Assembly: GCA_017548565.1 (NCBI GenBank)
Contig: JAFYZU010000050.1
Span: forward strand, 84,936-148,935
Reading direction: 5' to 3'
DNA: 64,000 nt
Source of the DNA: Treponema sp.
GTDB taxonomy: Bacteria > Spirochaetota > Spirochaetia > Treponematales > Treponemataceae
In this document: positions 9,167 through 17,338 of the stretch, piece by piece
How the letters are laid out: each line of letters opens with the position of its first letter
Numbering within the stretch: the first letter of the stretch is position 1
The notes under the pieces: generated by a model
Seen by the model: only the letters and a program-made list of their open reading frames with translations
The model's database searches: none
Told to the model about the DNA's origin: nothing
Position numbers and translations under genes: made by a program

Positions 9167-9946
9167 ATGAAAATTGCTCTGGTCGGTTATGGAAAAATGG
9201 GTCATATGATTGAGCAGGCTGCGAAGCGTGCGGGTCATGAAGTGGTTGTTACCATTGATGTTGTTGCAGATGATGCAAAGGTTATAGTTAAACAGGGTGA
9301 TGGAGAAGCAGTTGCACGTGCCGTAAAATCAAGCGGTGCCGAAGGTGTCATTGAGTTTACACATCCGGTTGCAGTCTTGAATAACATAAAGGCACTCCTT
9401 CCTCTTGGGCTTCCTGTTGTCGTAGGAACTACCGGCTGGAATGATAAACATGAAGAAATCCGCTCTCTTGCAAAACAGGTTGGCGGAACTGTTATGACTG
9501 CAGGTAATTTTTCGATCGGTGTTAATATGTTCTATAAGATTGTTGAAGAAGCTGCTAAAATTATGTCGGAATATGATGATTACGATGTTGCAACATGGGA
9601 AATGCATCATAATCAGAAGGCAGACAGTCCGAGCGGAACAGCCCTTGAAATAGCAAGAAGAATCCAGCTTTCATACAAGGATAAAAATGAAATTGAAACG
9701 GATGCTTTTCATGAACGACCGGCTGCAAATCAGCTTCATGTAAGCTCAACACGCTGCGGAAACGTTCCCGGAACTCACAAGGTTTTCTTTGATGGAACCG
9801 CAGATACGATTGAACTTACACATACAGCGCGAAGTCGTGAAGGTTTTGCAGTTGGAACGGTAAAGAGTCTTGAAAAACTTGATGAGGCAATAAAATCTGG
9901 TCGTCTTTCAAGGGGAAATCTTTATTTATGGAATGATTTATACTAA
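9167..9946 (+). CDS. dapB: 4-hydroxy-tetrahydrodipicolinate reductase
   Basis: A 259-residue enzyme reducing 4-hydroxytetrahydrodipicolinate with NAD(P)H in diaminopimelate and lysine synthesis. Visible features are the nucleotide-binding GYGKMG (8-13), the MTAGNFSIGVNM segment, and the catalytic HHNQKADSPSGTA motif with its two His and Lys. I choose the ATG at 9167: GGAGG (9156-9160) lies 6 bases upstream, while an upstream in-frame TTG at 9164 is only 3 bases away. It follows lysC on the same strand. Confidence 0.95.
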   Translation: MKIALVGYGKMGHMIEQAAKRAGHEVVVTIDVVADDAKVIVKQGDGEAVARAVKSSGAEGVIEFTHPVAVLNNIKALLPLGLPVVVGTTGWNDKHEEIRSLAKQVGGTVMTAGNFSIGVNMFYKIVEEAAKIMSEYDDYDVATWEMHHNQKADSPSGTALEIARRIQLSYKDKNEIETDAFHERPAANQLHVSSTRCGNVPGTHKVFFDGTADTIELTHTARSREGFAVGTVKSLEKLDEAIKSGRLSRGNLYLWNDLY

Positions 9947-9971
9947 TCCTTAAAGTACAGGCTTCCGGCTA

Positions 9972-10000
9972 TTGCATAAAGAGTGTATTTCTGATATATT
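9972..10000 (+). promoter_or_regulatory. rplU-rpmA promoter
   Basis: TTGCAT (9972-9977), a 17-base spacer and TATATT (9995-10000). Predicted transcription start near 10007 gives a leader of about 150 bases before rplU, unusually long for this window. Confidence 0.6.
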
Positions 10001-10013
10001 TTTTGATACGTAA

Positions 10014-10070
10014 TTAGACTTTGGGCGTAATGGTATTTAATCCCCGTTTTATACTTATTAAGCAGTCTAG
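10014..10070 (+). promoter_or_regulatory. possible structured leader of the L21-L27 mRNA
   Basis: Within the long rplU leader, TTAGACT (10014-10020) can pair with AGTCTAG (10064-10070), enclosing a 43-base AT-rich loop. Ribosomal protein leaders of this kind are often autoregulatory, and an L21 leader is known in Firmicutes. The stem here is short, so this is only a candidate. Confidence 0.3.
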
Positions 10071-10156
10071 TTTACCAGTCTTTTGCAGAATGGATTTATG
10101 TTTCCTTATTCCACTGCATCGGGCGTATGAAATGAATTTTTTAATAGAGGTATTAT

Positions 10157-10471
10157 ATGTACGCAACTATTGAATTTAAGGGCAAGCAGTACAAAGCAGA
10201 AAAAGGTGCTGTCCTTACAGTAGACAAGCTTGATGCTGAAAAAGGTGCAAAAATTGACATTGATTCTGTTCTTTTGGTAAGTGATAAAGACAAGATTAGT
10301 GTTGGAACACCTTATGTTAAAGGTGCAAAAGTAACTGTAGTTGTTGAAGAATCTTTCAAAGACAAAAAGATTTTGGTTTTCAAATACAAATCAAAGAAAG
10401 ATTATCATCGTCTTATTGGTCACAGACAGCAGTACACTAAAGTACGCGTTGATTCAATCACTCTTGCATAA
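10157..10471 (+). CDS. rplU: 50S ribosomal protein L21
   Basis: A 104-residue large-subunit protein that contacts 23S rRNA and L20. The start MYATIEFKGKQYKAEKG, the central KGAKVTVVV and the C-terminal FKYKSKKDYHRLIGHRQQYTKV are standard L21 signatures and the length is normal. A GAGGT ribosome binding site precedes the ATG. rpmA follows after 23 bases; the Prp protease gene found between them in Firmicutes is absent. Confidence 0.97.
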   Translation: MYATIEFKGKQYKAEKGAVLTVDKLDAEKGAKIDIDSVLLVSDKDKISVGTPYVKGAKVTVVVEESFKDKKILVFKYKSKKDYHRLIGHRQQYTKVRVDSITLA

Positions 10472-10494
10472 GTGGAATTTTAAAGGAGAATACT

Positions 10495-10749
10495 ATGGGA
10501 AGAACACGTGGTGGATCTGGTGCTAAAAACGGACGTGATCCAAATCCAAAAAGCCTGGGCGTAAAAAGATATGCTGGAGAAGCTGTTACTGCAGGTTCAA
10601 TCATCGTTAAACAGCGTGGAACAAAATTCTATCCTGGTGACAATGTAATGAAAGCAGGAGATGACAGTCTTTTTGCAACAGCAGATGGAAAAGTAGTTTT
10701 CGGCGAAAGAAACAATCATAAAATTGTTTCTGTAGAAGCTGCAAAATAA
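10495..10749 (+). CDS. rpmA: 50S ribosomal protein L27
   Basis: An 84-residue protein near the peptidyl transferase centre. The body is typical (KNGRDPNPKSLGVKRYAGEAV, IIVKQRGTKFYPGDNV). The N-terminus is MGRTRGGSGAKNG with no cleavable Firmicutes-type extension, consistent with the lack of a prp gene. AAGGAG precedes the start. A strong hairpin terminator follows 24 bases after the stop. Confidence 0.97.
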   Translation: MGRTRGGSGAKNGRDPNPKSLGVKRYAGEAVTAGSIIVKQRGTKFYPGDNVMKAGDDSLFATADGKVVFGERNNHKIVSVEAAK

Positions 10750-10773
10750 GTTCGGTTTTTACTGAATGATAAT

Positions 10774-10809
10774 GCCCGGTGTGACGTGAATCTGCCGGGC
10801 TTTTTTTTT
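10774..10809 (+). terminator. Rho-independent terminator after rpmA
   Basis: GCCCGG (10774-10779) pairs with CCGGGC (10795-10800), followed directly by nine T residues. Confidence 0.85.
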
Positions 10810-10814
10810 GATAG

Positions 10815-10874
10815 ATTCCCCCGATCAAGTCGGGGAATGACAAACAGTGTCATTGTCGGGCTTGACCCGACAAT
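10815..10874 (+). repeat. REP-like palindrome pair
   Basis: Two GC-rich palindromes lie head to head. 10815-10838 (ATTCCCCC, core GATCAAGT, CGGGGAAT) and 10852-10874 (ATTGTCGGG, CTTGA, CCCGACAAT) are joined by AATGACA-AACAG-TGTCATT, itself an inverted repeat. The reverse complement of the second half aligns with the first, so these are inverted copies of one element, as in bacterial REP/BIME sequences. It sits between the rpmA terminator and obgE. Confidence 0.75.
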
Positions 10875-10895
10875 CTTTATGACAGGTGGTTCTAA

Positions 10896-12011
10896 ATGAT
10901 TGGTTTTGCAGACGAAGCAAATATTGAAGTTCGCTCAGGAAACGGCGGTAACGGTTGTGTTGCATTCCGTCGTGAAAAGTATGTTCCTCATGGTGGTCCG
11001 AACGGTGGTGACGGCGGAAAAGGCGGTGATGTTGTTTTTGTCGTTAAACGAAATCTTCGTACGCTTGCAAAACTTCGTCAGCGTGTTTGCTTTAAGGCAA
11101 AAAACGGCGGTGACGGTCAGGGCTGGAACAGATATGGGGCTGACGGTGAAGATGTCGTAATTCCGGTCCCTCCTGGAACTACCATCAAAGATGCAGAAAC
11201 CGATGAAATTATTTATGATTTTACATCGGCAGCAGATGATGAATCTTTTGTTTTCCTTAAAGGCGGTAACGGCGGATGGGGAAATGTTCATTTTAAAACT
11301 TCAACAAATCAGGCTCCGAGAAAAGCGAACCCTGGTCAGAAAGGAGAACGTCGTTTTTTAAAGCTTGAGCTTTCAATCATGGCAGATGCAGGTCTTGTCG
11401 GTTTTCCGAATGCAGGGAAATCAAGTCTTCTTACATATTTTACGAATGCAAGACCGAAAATCGCGCCGTTTCCCTTTACAACAATCATCCCTAATCTTGG
11501 TGTTTTACGCATAGATGACGAACGCGATATTATCATTGCAGATATTCCGGGAATTATTGAAGGAGCATCTGAAGGTCTTGGTCTTGGAGATACATTCTTA
11601 AAGCACATCACCCGTACAAGCTGCCTCATTTTTATGATTGACTGTTCAGATGAAAACTGTTTTTCGACTTATGACACGTTGTGCAGCGAGCTTGAAAATT
11701 ATTCAGACGATCTGATGGAAAAGCCGCGTATCGTTTTGTGCAATAAAATCGATGTAGAAGGGGCTTTTGACAGGGCGGTTGAAATCAAGAAATCAATTCA
11801 GAAAAAAGATAAAAGCATCAGTGTAATTCCTGTTTCAGTTATAACAGGAAGAGGAATGAACGACGCAAAAAATCAGATTATTTCACTTATAAACAAATAT
11901 CAGAAGGAAAGTACGGAGAATCAGATTGTTAATGAATCAAAAAATGATTTTCTTTCTTCACGTGCTTTTTCTGATGATGAGGATGTACAGTATCCGGGGA
12001 GTGAAGGTTAA
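10896..12011 (+). CDS. obgE: Obg family GTPase
   Basis: A 371-residue ribosome-assembly GTPase that acts on the 50S subunit. The N-terminal Obg fold (about 1-158) shows the glycine-rich repeats GNGGNGCVAFRREK, GGPNGGDGGKGGD and KGGNGGWGN. The G domain has GFPNAGKSS, DIPGIIEGA and NKID. The C-terminal tail is short and acidic. It starts after a REP-like pair with AGGTGG upstream; no clear promoter is visible, so readthrough from rpmA is possible. The nadD ATG follows directly after its stop. Confidence 0.96.
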   Translation: MIGFADEANIEVRSGNGGNGCVAFRREKYVPHGGPNGGDGGKGGDVVFVVKRNLRTLAKLRQRVCFKAKNGGDGQGWNRYGADGEDVVIPVPPGTTIKDAETDEIIYDFTSAADDESFVFLKGGNGGWGNVHFKTSTNQAPRKANPGQKGERRFLKLELSIMADAGLVGFPNAGKSSLLTYFTNARPKIAPFPFTTIIPNLGVLRIDDERDIIIADIPGIIEGASEGLGLGDTFLKHITRTSCLIFMIDCSDENCFSTYDTLCSELENYSDDLMEKPRIVLCNKIDVEGAFDRAVEIKKSIQKKDKSISVIPVSVITGRGMNDAKNQIISLINKYQKESTENQIVNESKNDFLSSRAFSDDEDVQYPGSEG

Positions 12012-12671
12012 ATGAAAATTGCTGTTTTCGGCGGAAGCTTTAATCCTCTTCATATAAGTCATGCCATGCTTGCTGATACAGTAATCCGTGAGCTTGGTTA
12101 TGATAAGATTATTTTTGTACCGACTTTCATTCCTCCTCATAAAGTGATGGAAGGAAGCGTAACTGCCGCTCAGCGCTATGATATGATAAAGGCATTCTGT
12201 AAATCTGAAAAAAACAGTCATTTTGATGTTGATTCATGTGAAATTGACAGAGGCGGTGTTTCTTATACTTCAGATACGCTTGAATTTCTAACACAGAAAT
12301 ATAAAAAACAGCTGGACGGTGAAAAACTTGCATTTGTAATGGGTGATGAGGTTGCCGCTGAATTCGATAAATGGAGAAATCCTGATAAGATAGTTTCACT
12401 TGCAGATTTAATCATCACGCATCGCTATCCGGATTTAAGGGCTCTTGAAAAAACAGTTTATGATAATAAGCCGACAGGAGAATACAAGGGTGATTTCTGC
12501 GTACAGTTTGATTTAAAGACTTTTAAATATCCCTGTACATATCTGAATAATCCGATTCTGCCTGTTTCATCGACAGAAATAAGGGCAAGGATAAAAGAAA
12601 ACAAAAGCTTCAGATATCTTGTTCCGGATGCAGTTTATAAATATATAAAGAAAAATAATCTTTATGTTTAG
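12012..12671 (+). CDS. nadD: nicotinate-nucleotide adenylyltransferase
   Basis: A 219-residue enzyme transferring AMP from ATP to nicotinate mononucleotide in NAD synthesis. The nucleotidyltransferase signature GGSFNPLHISH is at 8-18 (HISH in place of the common HxGH) and SSTEIRARI is near residue 191. The ATG abuts the obgE stop. The obgE-nadD-yqeK-LCP-rsfS order is a widely conserved cluster. Confidence 0.94.
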   Translation: MKIAVFGGSFNPLHISHAMLADTVIRELGYDKIIFVPTFIPPHKVMEGSVTAAQRYDMIKAFCKSEKNSHFDVDSCEIDRGGVSYTSDTLEFLTQKYKKQLDGEKLAFVMGDEVAAEFDKWRNPDKIVSLADLIITHRYPDLRALEKTVYDNKPTGEYKGDFCVQFDLKTFKYPCTYLNNPILPVSSTEIRARIKENKSFRYLVPDAVYKYIKKNNLYV

Positions 12672-12680
12672 GTTATAAAT

Positions 12681-13274
12681 ATGGATGATATTAAACAGAA
12701 GATAAAAGAAATTGATGAATATACAAAAAATAATATAAAGCCGTCGAGATATAAGCATTCAAAACGGGTTGCTAAAATGTGCGTAAAGCTTTGCCGCCGT
12801 TATTCCCTTGATGTAAAAAAAGGATATCTTATCGGTATAGGCCACGATATGTGTAAATATCTTCCTGATGAACAGATGATTGAAACTGCATCACGTGACG
12901 GTCAGCCGATTACTGAGGAAGAAAAGAAGGCACCGATGCTTTTACATGGAAGGGCAGCTGCAGTCATAATGAAGGAAAAATTTAATATAGACGATGAACA
13001 GCTTCTTGAGGCTGTCGCTAATCACGTTTCCGGTAAAATAAGGATGTGTGATTATACAAAGATTCTTTTTCTTGCCGATAAATGTGAACCGAAACGTCCT
13101 CAGTCGACAAAAAAATATCGCAATAATCTGATGAAGCTTTCACTTGATGGTATGACGGCAAGTGTCCTTCAGGAAAATTACGAATTTCTTCTAAAAAAGG
13201 GTTATTCAATTTACCCAAACACTAAAAAAATGATACAATATTATACAGAAAAAGCAGGTAAAGAGGGGAACTAA
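12681..13274 (+). CDS. yqeK: HD-domain hydrolase, YqeK family
   Basis: A 197-residue metal-dependent HD protein; YqeK proteins hydrolyse diadenosine tetraphosphate symmetrically. HD motifs are present: KHSKRVAKMC (first His), GHDMCKYL (HD pair), LLHGRAAAV and ANHVSGK, then FLADKCEP. No clear ribosome binding site precedes the ATG; it starts 9 bases after nadD, so reinitiation is likely. It ends right before the LCP gene. Confidence 0.88.
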   Translation: MDDIKQKIKEIDEYTKNNIKPSRYKHSKRVAKMCVKLCRRYSLDVKKGYLIGIGHDMCKYLPDEQMIETASRDGQPITEEEKKAPMLLHGRAAAVIMKEKFNIDDEQLLEAVANHVSGKIRMCDYTKILFLADKCEPKRPQSTKKYRNNLMKLSLDGMTASVLQENYEFLLKKGYSIYPNTKKMIQYYTEKAGKEGN

Positions 13275-14480
13275 ATGGAAAAACTTTCTGACAAACAAAA
13301 AGGTATTATCTTCTTATCAATTATTTTTGCAATAATCGCTGGTGCGGTAATTTACTTTGTTCATTCTTTGAAGACTGATACGGTACGTGATATTCTTGAA
13401 CAGGACAAGCTTTTGAGAATGCTGCTTGTCGTTGAAGATGATGACAATAAGGAATTGTTTTCTACAGTTCTTTTATATGATCCTGAAACTAAAAAAGCCG
13501 CATCTATAAGTATTCCTGCAAATGTCGGTGCCATCTGGGAGCCTCTTGGAAGAACTGACGGTATTGAAGCGGTTTATAACGAAAAAGGAATGACTGTCTA
13601 TAAGCAGGAGGTTTCAAAGCTTCTTGGGATTTCTATTCCGTTTACGGTTACAATAAAGCTTCAGGATTTTGTAAAGATGTCTGATATGCTTGGCGGTATG
13701 AGAGTTTTTATTCCTTCGCCGATTGATTATTTTTCGGAAGCAGAAAACAAAAGGTATCTTCTGCCGTCGGGAGCTGTAAATCTTGATGGTGATAAAGTCG
13801 CTGTATACATGACTTACCGCGTTGAAGAAGAATCTGATGAAAATATTCTTGATCGTTATCAGAACGTTGTAGTTGCCTTGTTAACGGGCATTCACGATAA
13901 AAGTTTCATCATGTTTAAAAATGATAATTACAAAAGATTCCTTTCCTGCATAACGTCAAATCTTTCGGAAATCGATGAACGTTCGCTTTTTAAAATTCTC
14001 TCGGAAATAGACGCTGAATCAATTATCCGTCAGACTGTAACGGGTTCTCCTCGAACTGTCGAAGATAAAAAGCTTCTTTTCCCTTACGAAAATGGTGAAC
14101 GAATAAAATCTTCCGTAAAATCAACTACAAGTATGATTGTTTCGACAGATGGTACAATTTCAAGTCATCAGTATGTCATAGAAATCCAGAATGGAACTAC
14201 AAAACAGGGTATTGCCGGCAGAACTGCAAGAAAATATAAGGATTCAAGTTATGATGTCCTTGCTTCGGTAAATGCAGACAGAAATGATTATGAAAAGACA
14301 GTAATCATAGATCATATTGGAAATGAAACAGCTGCAAAAAATGTCGGTGAACTTATTCATTGTACGAATATCGTTCAGGCAGATTCTTCAAATACTGAAT
14401 CAACAAAAAAAGCAGCTGTCGATTTCACTATTATTTTAGGTGCTGATTATAATGGTGATTATGTAATCAACAAAAATTAA
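13275..14480 (+). CDS. LytR-CpsA-Psr-like membrane protein with LytR_C domain
   Basis: A 401-residue protein with a signal anchor at about 11-31. The outside part has an LCP-like domain (roughly 45-260), with DPETKKAASISIPANV near its start and SDMLGGMRVFIPSP, followed by a C-terminal LytR_C domain (VIEIQNGTTKQGIAGRTA onward, about 300-370). LCP proteins attach polymers to the cell wall; whether the catalytic arginines are intact is not obvious, so activity is uncertain. GAGGGG precedes the ATG. It lies between yqeK and rsfS, its usual place in this cluster. Confidence 0.8.
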   Translation: MEKLSDKQKGIIFLSIIFAIIAGAVIYFVHSLKTDTVRDILEQDKLLRMLLVVEDDDNKELFSTVLLYDPETKKAASISIPANVGAIWEPLGRTDGIEAVYNEKGMTVYKQEVSKLLGISIPFTVTIKLQDFVKMSDMLGGMRVFIPSPIDYFSEAENKRYLLPSGAVNLDGDKVAVYMTYRVEEESDENILDRYQNVVVALLTGIHDKSFIMFKNDNYKRFLSCITSNLSEIDERSLFKILSEIDAESIIRQTVTGSPRTVEDKKLLFPYENGERIKSSVKSTTSMIVSTDGTISSHQYVIEIQNGTTKQGIAGRTARKYKDSSYDVLASVNADRNDYEKTVIIDHIGNETAAKNVGELIHCTNIVQADSSNTESTKKAAVDFTIILGADYNGDYVINKN

Positions 14481-14493
14481 TATTGAGGTTAAG

Positions 14494-14841
14494 ATGAAAA
14501 CAACAGAAGAAAAAGCAAAAGAAATTGCACAGTTAATGATAGATGGAAAGGGCAGTAATGTAGTCTGTCTTGATATAAGCGGCTTAAACAGTTGGACAGA
14601 TTATTTTGTAATAGTAACAGTTGCAAGTTCTACACAGAATCAGGGTCTTTATAAGCAGATTAAGGATTACATCAAGGAAAATGATCTTGAAATTCATGTT
14701 ACGAAAAGAAAGAGCCCCGATGGTGATGACTGGAATCTTGTAGATTTAGGACCGATTGTAATTCATATGATGTCCGCTCAGGCACGAGAATTTTATGATC
14801 TCGAAAAATTGTGGCATGCGGGAAAAATAATCGAACTGTAG
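14494..14841 (+). CDS. rsfS: ribosome silencing factor RsfS
   Basis: A 115-residue protein that binds L14 on the 50S subunit and blocks subunit joining in poor conditions. Family motifs are DYFVIVTVASSTQNQ (about 31-45), DGDDWNLVDLGPIVIHMM (76-93) and the C-terminal REFYDLEKLW. A GAGG ribosome binding site precedes the ATG. It is the last gene of the obgE cluster. Confidence 0.95.
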   Translation: MKTTEEKAKEIAQLMIDGKGSNVVCLDISGLNSWTDYFVIVTVASSTQNQGLYKQIKDYIKENDLEIHVTKRKSPDGDDWNLVDLGPIVIHMMSAQAREFYDLEKLWHAGKIIEL

Positions 14842-14873
14842 ATTTTATAAAGGGATTTTTGCGGTGATGAAAG

Positions 14874-15152
14874 TTATTCGTAATCTTCGAAAAGCTCGTC
14901 ACCGGCAGATGAATTATATGAACTGCTGTAACCGTCTTCGTCTTCTACATCGTCATAGGGTTCATCGATATCTTCTTCTTCCTTAAAAACATCGTCGTAG
15001 TACAATTCTGAATCATCATCCATATCATCAAGGATTTCATCGTCTTCTTCGATGTCATCAAAATCATCATCGAAATCTTCATCAAAATCATCGAAATCGT
15101 CGTCATAAGAAAACGACATCGTGAATTCTTCTAATTCAGAATCAGCAGACAT
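14874..15152 (-). CDS. highly acidic small protein
   Basis: A protein of about 92 residues, dominated by Asp and Glu with Tyr/Phe spacing (DDDFDDFDEDFDDDFDDIEE type repeats) and a short Ser-rich patch near the end. There is no signal peptide or recognisable fold, so it is probably disordered. I place the start at the ATG at 15152 (MSADSE...), because a GGGGTG lies just upstream; an in-frame ATG at 15164 would place that sequence inside the gene. A strong own promoter precedes it. Possible roles are an RNA polymerase delta-like or nucleic-acid-mimic protein, but nothing proves this. Confidence 0.65.
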   Translation of the reverse strand: MSADSELEEFTMSFSYDDDFDDFDEDFDDDFDDIEEDDEILDDMDDDSELYYDDVFKEEEDIDEPYDDVEDEDGYSSSYNSSAGDELFEDYE

Positions 15153-15191
15153 ACAACACCCCATTTATATTTATAAATGTTTCTCGGATTT

Positions 15192-15220
15192 AATATATAA
15201 TAAACGCATTATTTTTTCAA
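15192..15220 (-). promoter_or_regulatory. promoter of the acidic protein gene
   Basis: TTGAAA (15215-15220), a 17-base spacer and TATATT (15192-15197) on the minus strand, about 40 bases upstream of the start codon. Confidence 0.7.
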
Positions 15221-15224
15221 CTGT

Positions 15225-15267
15225 TTTCAGTTCCAGTTTCATTCTTTTTCAGTTCCAGTTTCATTCT
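15225..15267. repeat. 22-bp-period tandem repeat, two copies
   Basis: A 21-base unit (starting TTTCAGTTCC) occurs at 15225-15245 and again, identical, at 15247-15267, between the DUF4153 gene stop and the promoter of the acidic gene. Confidence 0.85.
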
Positions 15268-16991
15268 TACTTATAAAATATAAAACCGGAATAAGAATAA
15301 TTTCTGAAAAGCTTCAGTTCAGTGTTGTATTTATAATCAATGCTGGTAAAACAGAATGCAACTTCATCATCAGGCATATACCATAAAGGTTCATCGTTGT
15401 TTATATCTGAATCAAGTGATAAGAAAAAAGCTTCCAGATTATATTTTCTGCCGGTTTTTGAGTACCAGACAATTTCTGAAATTTGTTTTTCATATTGAAC
15501 TTCTTTACCGTCCTTCCATTCATAATCGTATATACTGTCACTAAGTTTTGCAAATTCCTTATAAGGTTCAATATTCAAAATTTTGATGAATTTAAAAGCC
15601 TTGTCAAACACAAGCATTTTTTTATCATCGCGTTTTGTTTTGATTCCAAAAACCTCTTCGAATCCAAGATAGGTTGTACTTTTTCGACCATCTATATAAT
15701 CAACTTTAACAGCCCATTCCGGTTCTGGAAGATGACTTGTCCACATAATATATCTGTATGAAGAATGAAGGGCATCTCTGTCTTCATCTGTAATTGCAGC
15801 TTCAAGAGAATCGGGATTATAAGATTTCAGGGTATCTGTTGCTTCATCATAAATATCATATTTATTCATTATCCTTACCATTCTTGAAAATTGACTTTTA
15901 TGCGCCATGTTTATAAGGTTAAAAGGAGTTATACTGTCAAACAGTACAATTGCGGTAAGTGCAACAATTGCCAGATTTATAAATTTTCCTTTTTTAATAA
16001 ATGTAAGGATAATTGTGATAATAGAAAAAATGATGAAGAGCAGGCTTGAGTAACGGTACCCTGTAAAGCCGTAAATATTCACGCGGATAAAGTATGCATA
16101 AATCTGAACAACAATAAGCGGAATAAAAGCAAATGCTCCAAATTTGTAGAAGAACTTTATTACGGGGAACTCGTCATACTCCCGCAGAATAAAATAAAAC
16201 ACGATGTAAAAGCAGGAAGCAAAAGACACAAACCAGTTTATCTGCCCGTTAGGAAGTTTTAAAAGGAACAGTGCCTTTAAAAGATAAATGTACAAAATCA
16301 GAATAAGAACGGCAAAAATAGGAAAAAGAATATACAGCGTAATTATTTTAAATGCTTTGCCCGAGCTTTCATCCTGACGCCTGTTGAATAAATAATAAGT
16401 AAAAGAGTTTATGCCAAAAACAAAAACGCAGAAGGCAACACAACATTCATATACATCAGATTCATTTGTATTAAGTATAAGATTCTGGACTGCATAAATT
16501 AAAAGGCAAAGTCCGCCCATAAGAATGAGAGTCATAAACGTGCAGAAAAGAGTATACTTAAACACCAGCGAAAAATATGTGCGTGAATTTTCTTTTGGAA
16601 TAAAAAGATATAAAGTGATTAATGCAGCAGCACAAAGAATTCCAAAGTAATAAAGCTCGTTATAAACGCTGTTTCCAAAACCGCGATGGGCAAAAAATCC
16701 AAGAATGGCACCTGCAGCTGCTACGCCGGTCTGAATAAGATATTTTTTTATGCAGGATAATTGTTGTGTAAGCAGAGTTGCAGGCATTGCAAAAAAAGAA
16801 GCCATAAGAAATGCCAGACATAAATCCTGCCAGATTGTAGAAGAATTATCAAAAGACTTGCAGATATCCATGGAGGCAAATACAAATGCTATACAAGTTG
16901 AAATGAAAATAACTTTAGAAGAAGCGAGATGTAATGCGGCTTGTGCCAGCGTTTCTTTGATTTTTGTTTTAATGTTATTTATTTTACTCAT
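15267..16991 (-). CDS. polytopic membrane protein, DUF4153-like
   Basis: A 574-residue integral membrane protein. About ten hydrophobic helices fill residues 25-380, with RREDES-like charged loops between them, and about 180 soluble residues at the C-terminus. The arrangement resembles DUF4153 proteins of unknown function. The ATG at 16991 has no Shine-Dalgarno sequence; a near-consensus promoter ends 6 bases before it, so the mRNA is probably leaderless. It stands alone, with tRNA genes upstream on the same strand. Confidence 0.75.
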   Translation of the reverse strand: MSKINNIKTKIKETLAQAALHLASSKVIFISTCIAFVFASMDICKSFDNSSTIWQDLCLAFLMASFFAMPATLLTQQLSCIKKYLIQTGVAAAGAILGFFAHRGFGNSVYNELYYFGILCAAALITLYLFIPKENSRTYFSLVFKYTLFCTFMTLILMGGLCLLIYAVQNLILNTNESDVYECCVAFCVFVFGINSFTYYLFNRRQDESSGKAFKIITLYILFPIFAVLILILYIYLLKALFLLKLPNGQINWFVSFASCFYIVFYFILREYDEFPVIKFFYKFGAFAFIPLIVVQIYAYFIRVNIYGFTGYRYSSLLFIIFSIITIILTFIKKGKFINLAIVALTAIVLFDSITPFNLINMAHKSQFSRMVRIMNKYDIYDEATDTLKSYNPDSLEAAITDEDRDALHSSYRYIMWTSHLPEPEWAVKVDYIDGRKSTTYLGFEEVFGIKTKRDDKKMLVFDKAFKFIKILNIEPYKEFAKLSDSIYDYEWKDGKEVQYEKQISEIVWYSKTGRKYNLEAFFLSLDSDINNDEPLWYMPDDEVAFCFTSIDYKYNTELKLFRNYSYSGFIFYK

Positions 16992-16997
16992 AAAAGC

Positions 16998-17026
16998 ATT
17001 ATAACATTACAAGTTGAATAATGCAA
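16998..17026 (-). promoter_or_regulatory. promoter of the DUF4153-like gene, leaderless geometry
   Basis: TTGCAT (17021-17026), exactly 17 bases, then TATAAT (16998-17003) on the minus strand; six bases (GCTTTT) separate the -10 box from the ATG at 16991. Confidence 0.75.
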
Positions 17027-17081
17027 AATTAACGGAAGCAAGTGTTTTGTCTGTTTAATTATAATAAAAATCAAAAAGTAT

Positions 17082-17154
17082 TCGGGTAAGGCGGATTTGA
17101 ACCGCCGACCCCTAACTCCCGAAGCTAGTGCGCTACCAGCTGCGCTATTACCCG
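17082..17154 (-). tRNA. tRNA-Pro (anticodon CGG)
   Basis: A complete cloverleaf: acceptor CGGGTAA/TTACCCG with discriminator A, D-stem GCGC/GCGC, anticodon stem CTAGC/GTTAG around the loop TTCGGGA (anticodon CGG, codon CCG), and T-stem GGCGG/CCGCC with loop TTCAAAT. The first base pair C1-G72 is typical for bacterial tRNA-Pro. CCA is not encoded. Confidence 0.95.
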
Positions 17155-17170
17155 AAATTGAAACATAAAT

Positions 17171-17197
17171 AAAAAAGCTCCCCAAAACGGGAAGCTT
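17171..17197 (-). terminator. terminator between tRNA-Asp and tRNA-Pro
   Basis: On the minus strand AAGCTTCCC (17197-17189) pairs with GGGGAGCTT (17183-17175), followed by a T run. It lies only a few bases after tRNA-Asp and upstream of tRNA-Pro, so tRNA-Pro depends on readthrough or its own promoter. Confidence 0.75.
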
Positions 17198-17200
17198 TAG

Positions 17201-17274
17201 CGCGAGCGGCGGGGCTCGAACCCGCGATCTCCGGCGTGACAGGCCAGCGCGATAACCAGCTTCGCTACGCCCGC
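17201..17274 (-). tRNA. tRNA-Asp (anticodon GTC)
   Basis: Acceptor GCGGGCG/CGCTCGC (one G-U pair) with discriminator G, D-stem GCGA/TCGC, anticodon stem CTGGC/GCCGG around CTGTCAC (anticodon GTC), and T-stem GCGGG/CCCGC with TTCGAGC. CCA is not encoded. Confidence 0.95.
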
Positions 17275-17285
17275 GTGATGTTGTT

Positions 17286-17314
17286 ATATTATAGGAATTT
17301 ATGATTAGTGTCAA
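17286..17314 (-). promoter_or_regulatory. tRNA-Asp promoter
   Basis: A perfect -35 TTGACA (17309-17314) is followed by overlapping -10 candidates TAATAT (17286-17291, 17-base spacer) and TATAAT (17288-17293, 15-base spacer), about 12 bases before the tRNA. Confidence 0.75.
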
Positions 17315-17338
17315 TAAGTTATATGAAAAAATATACTA

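Noticed and set aside
10472..10494. prp protease gene between L21 and L27
   Set aside because: Only 23 bases separate the genes and L27 lacks the cleavable extension.
16988..17314. A 108-residue reading frame on the minus strand
   Set aside because: It runs through tRNA-Pro and tRNA-Asp.
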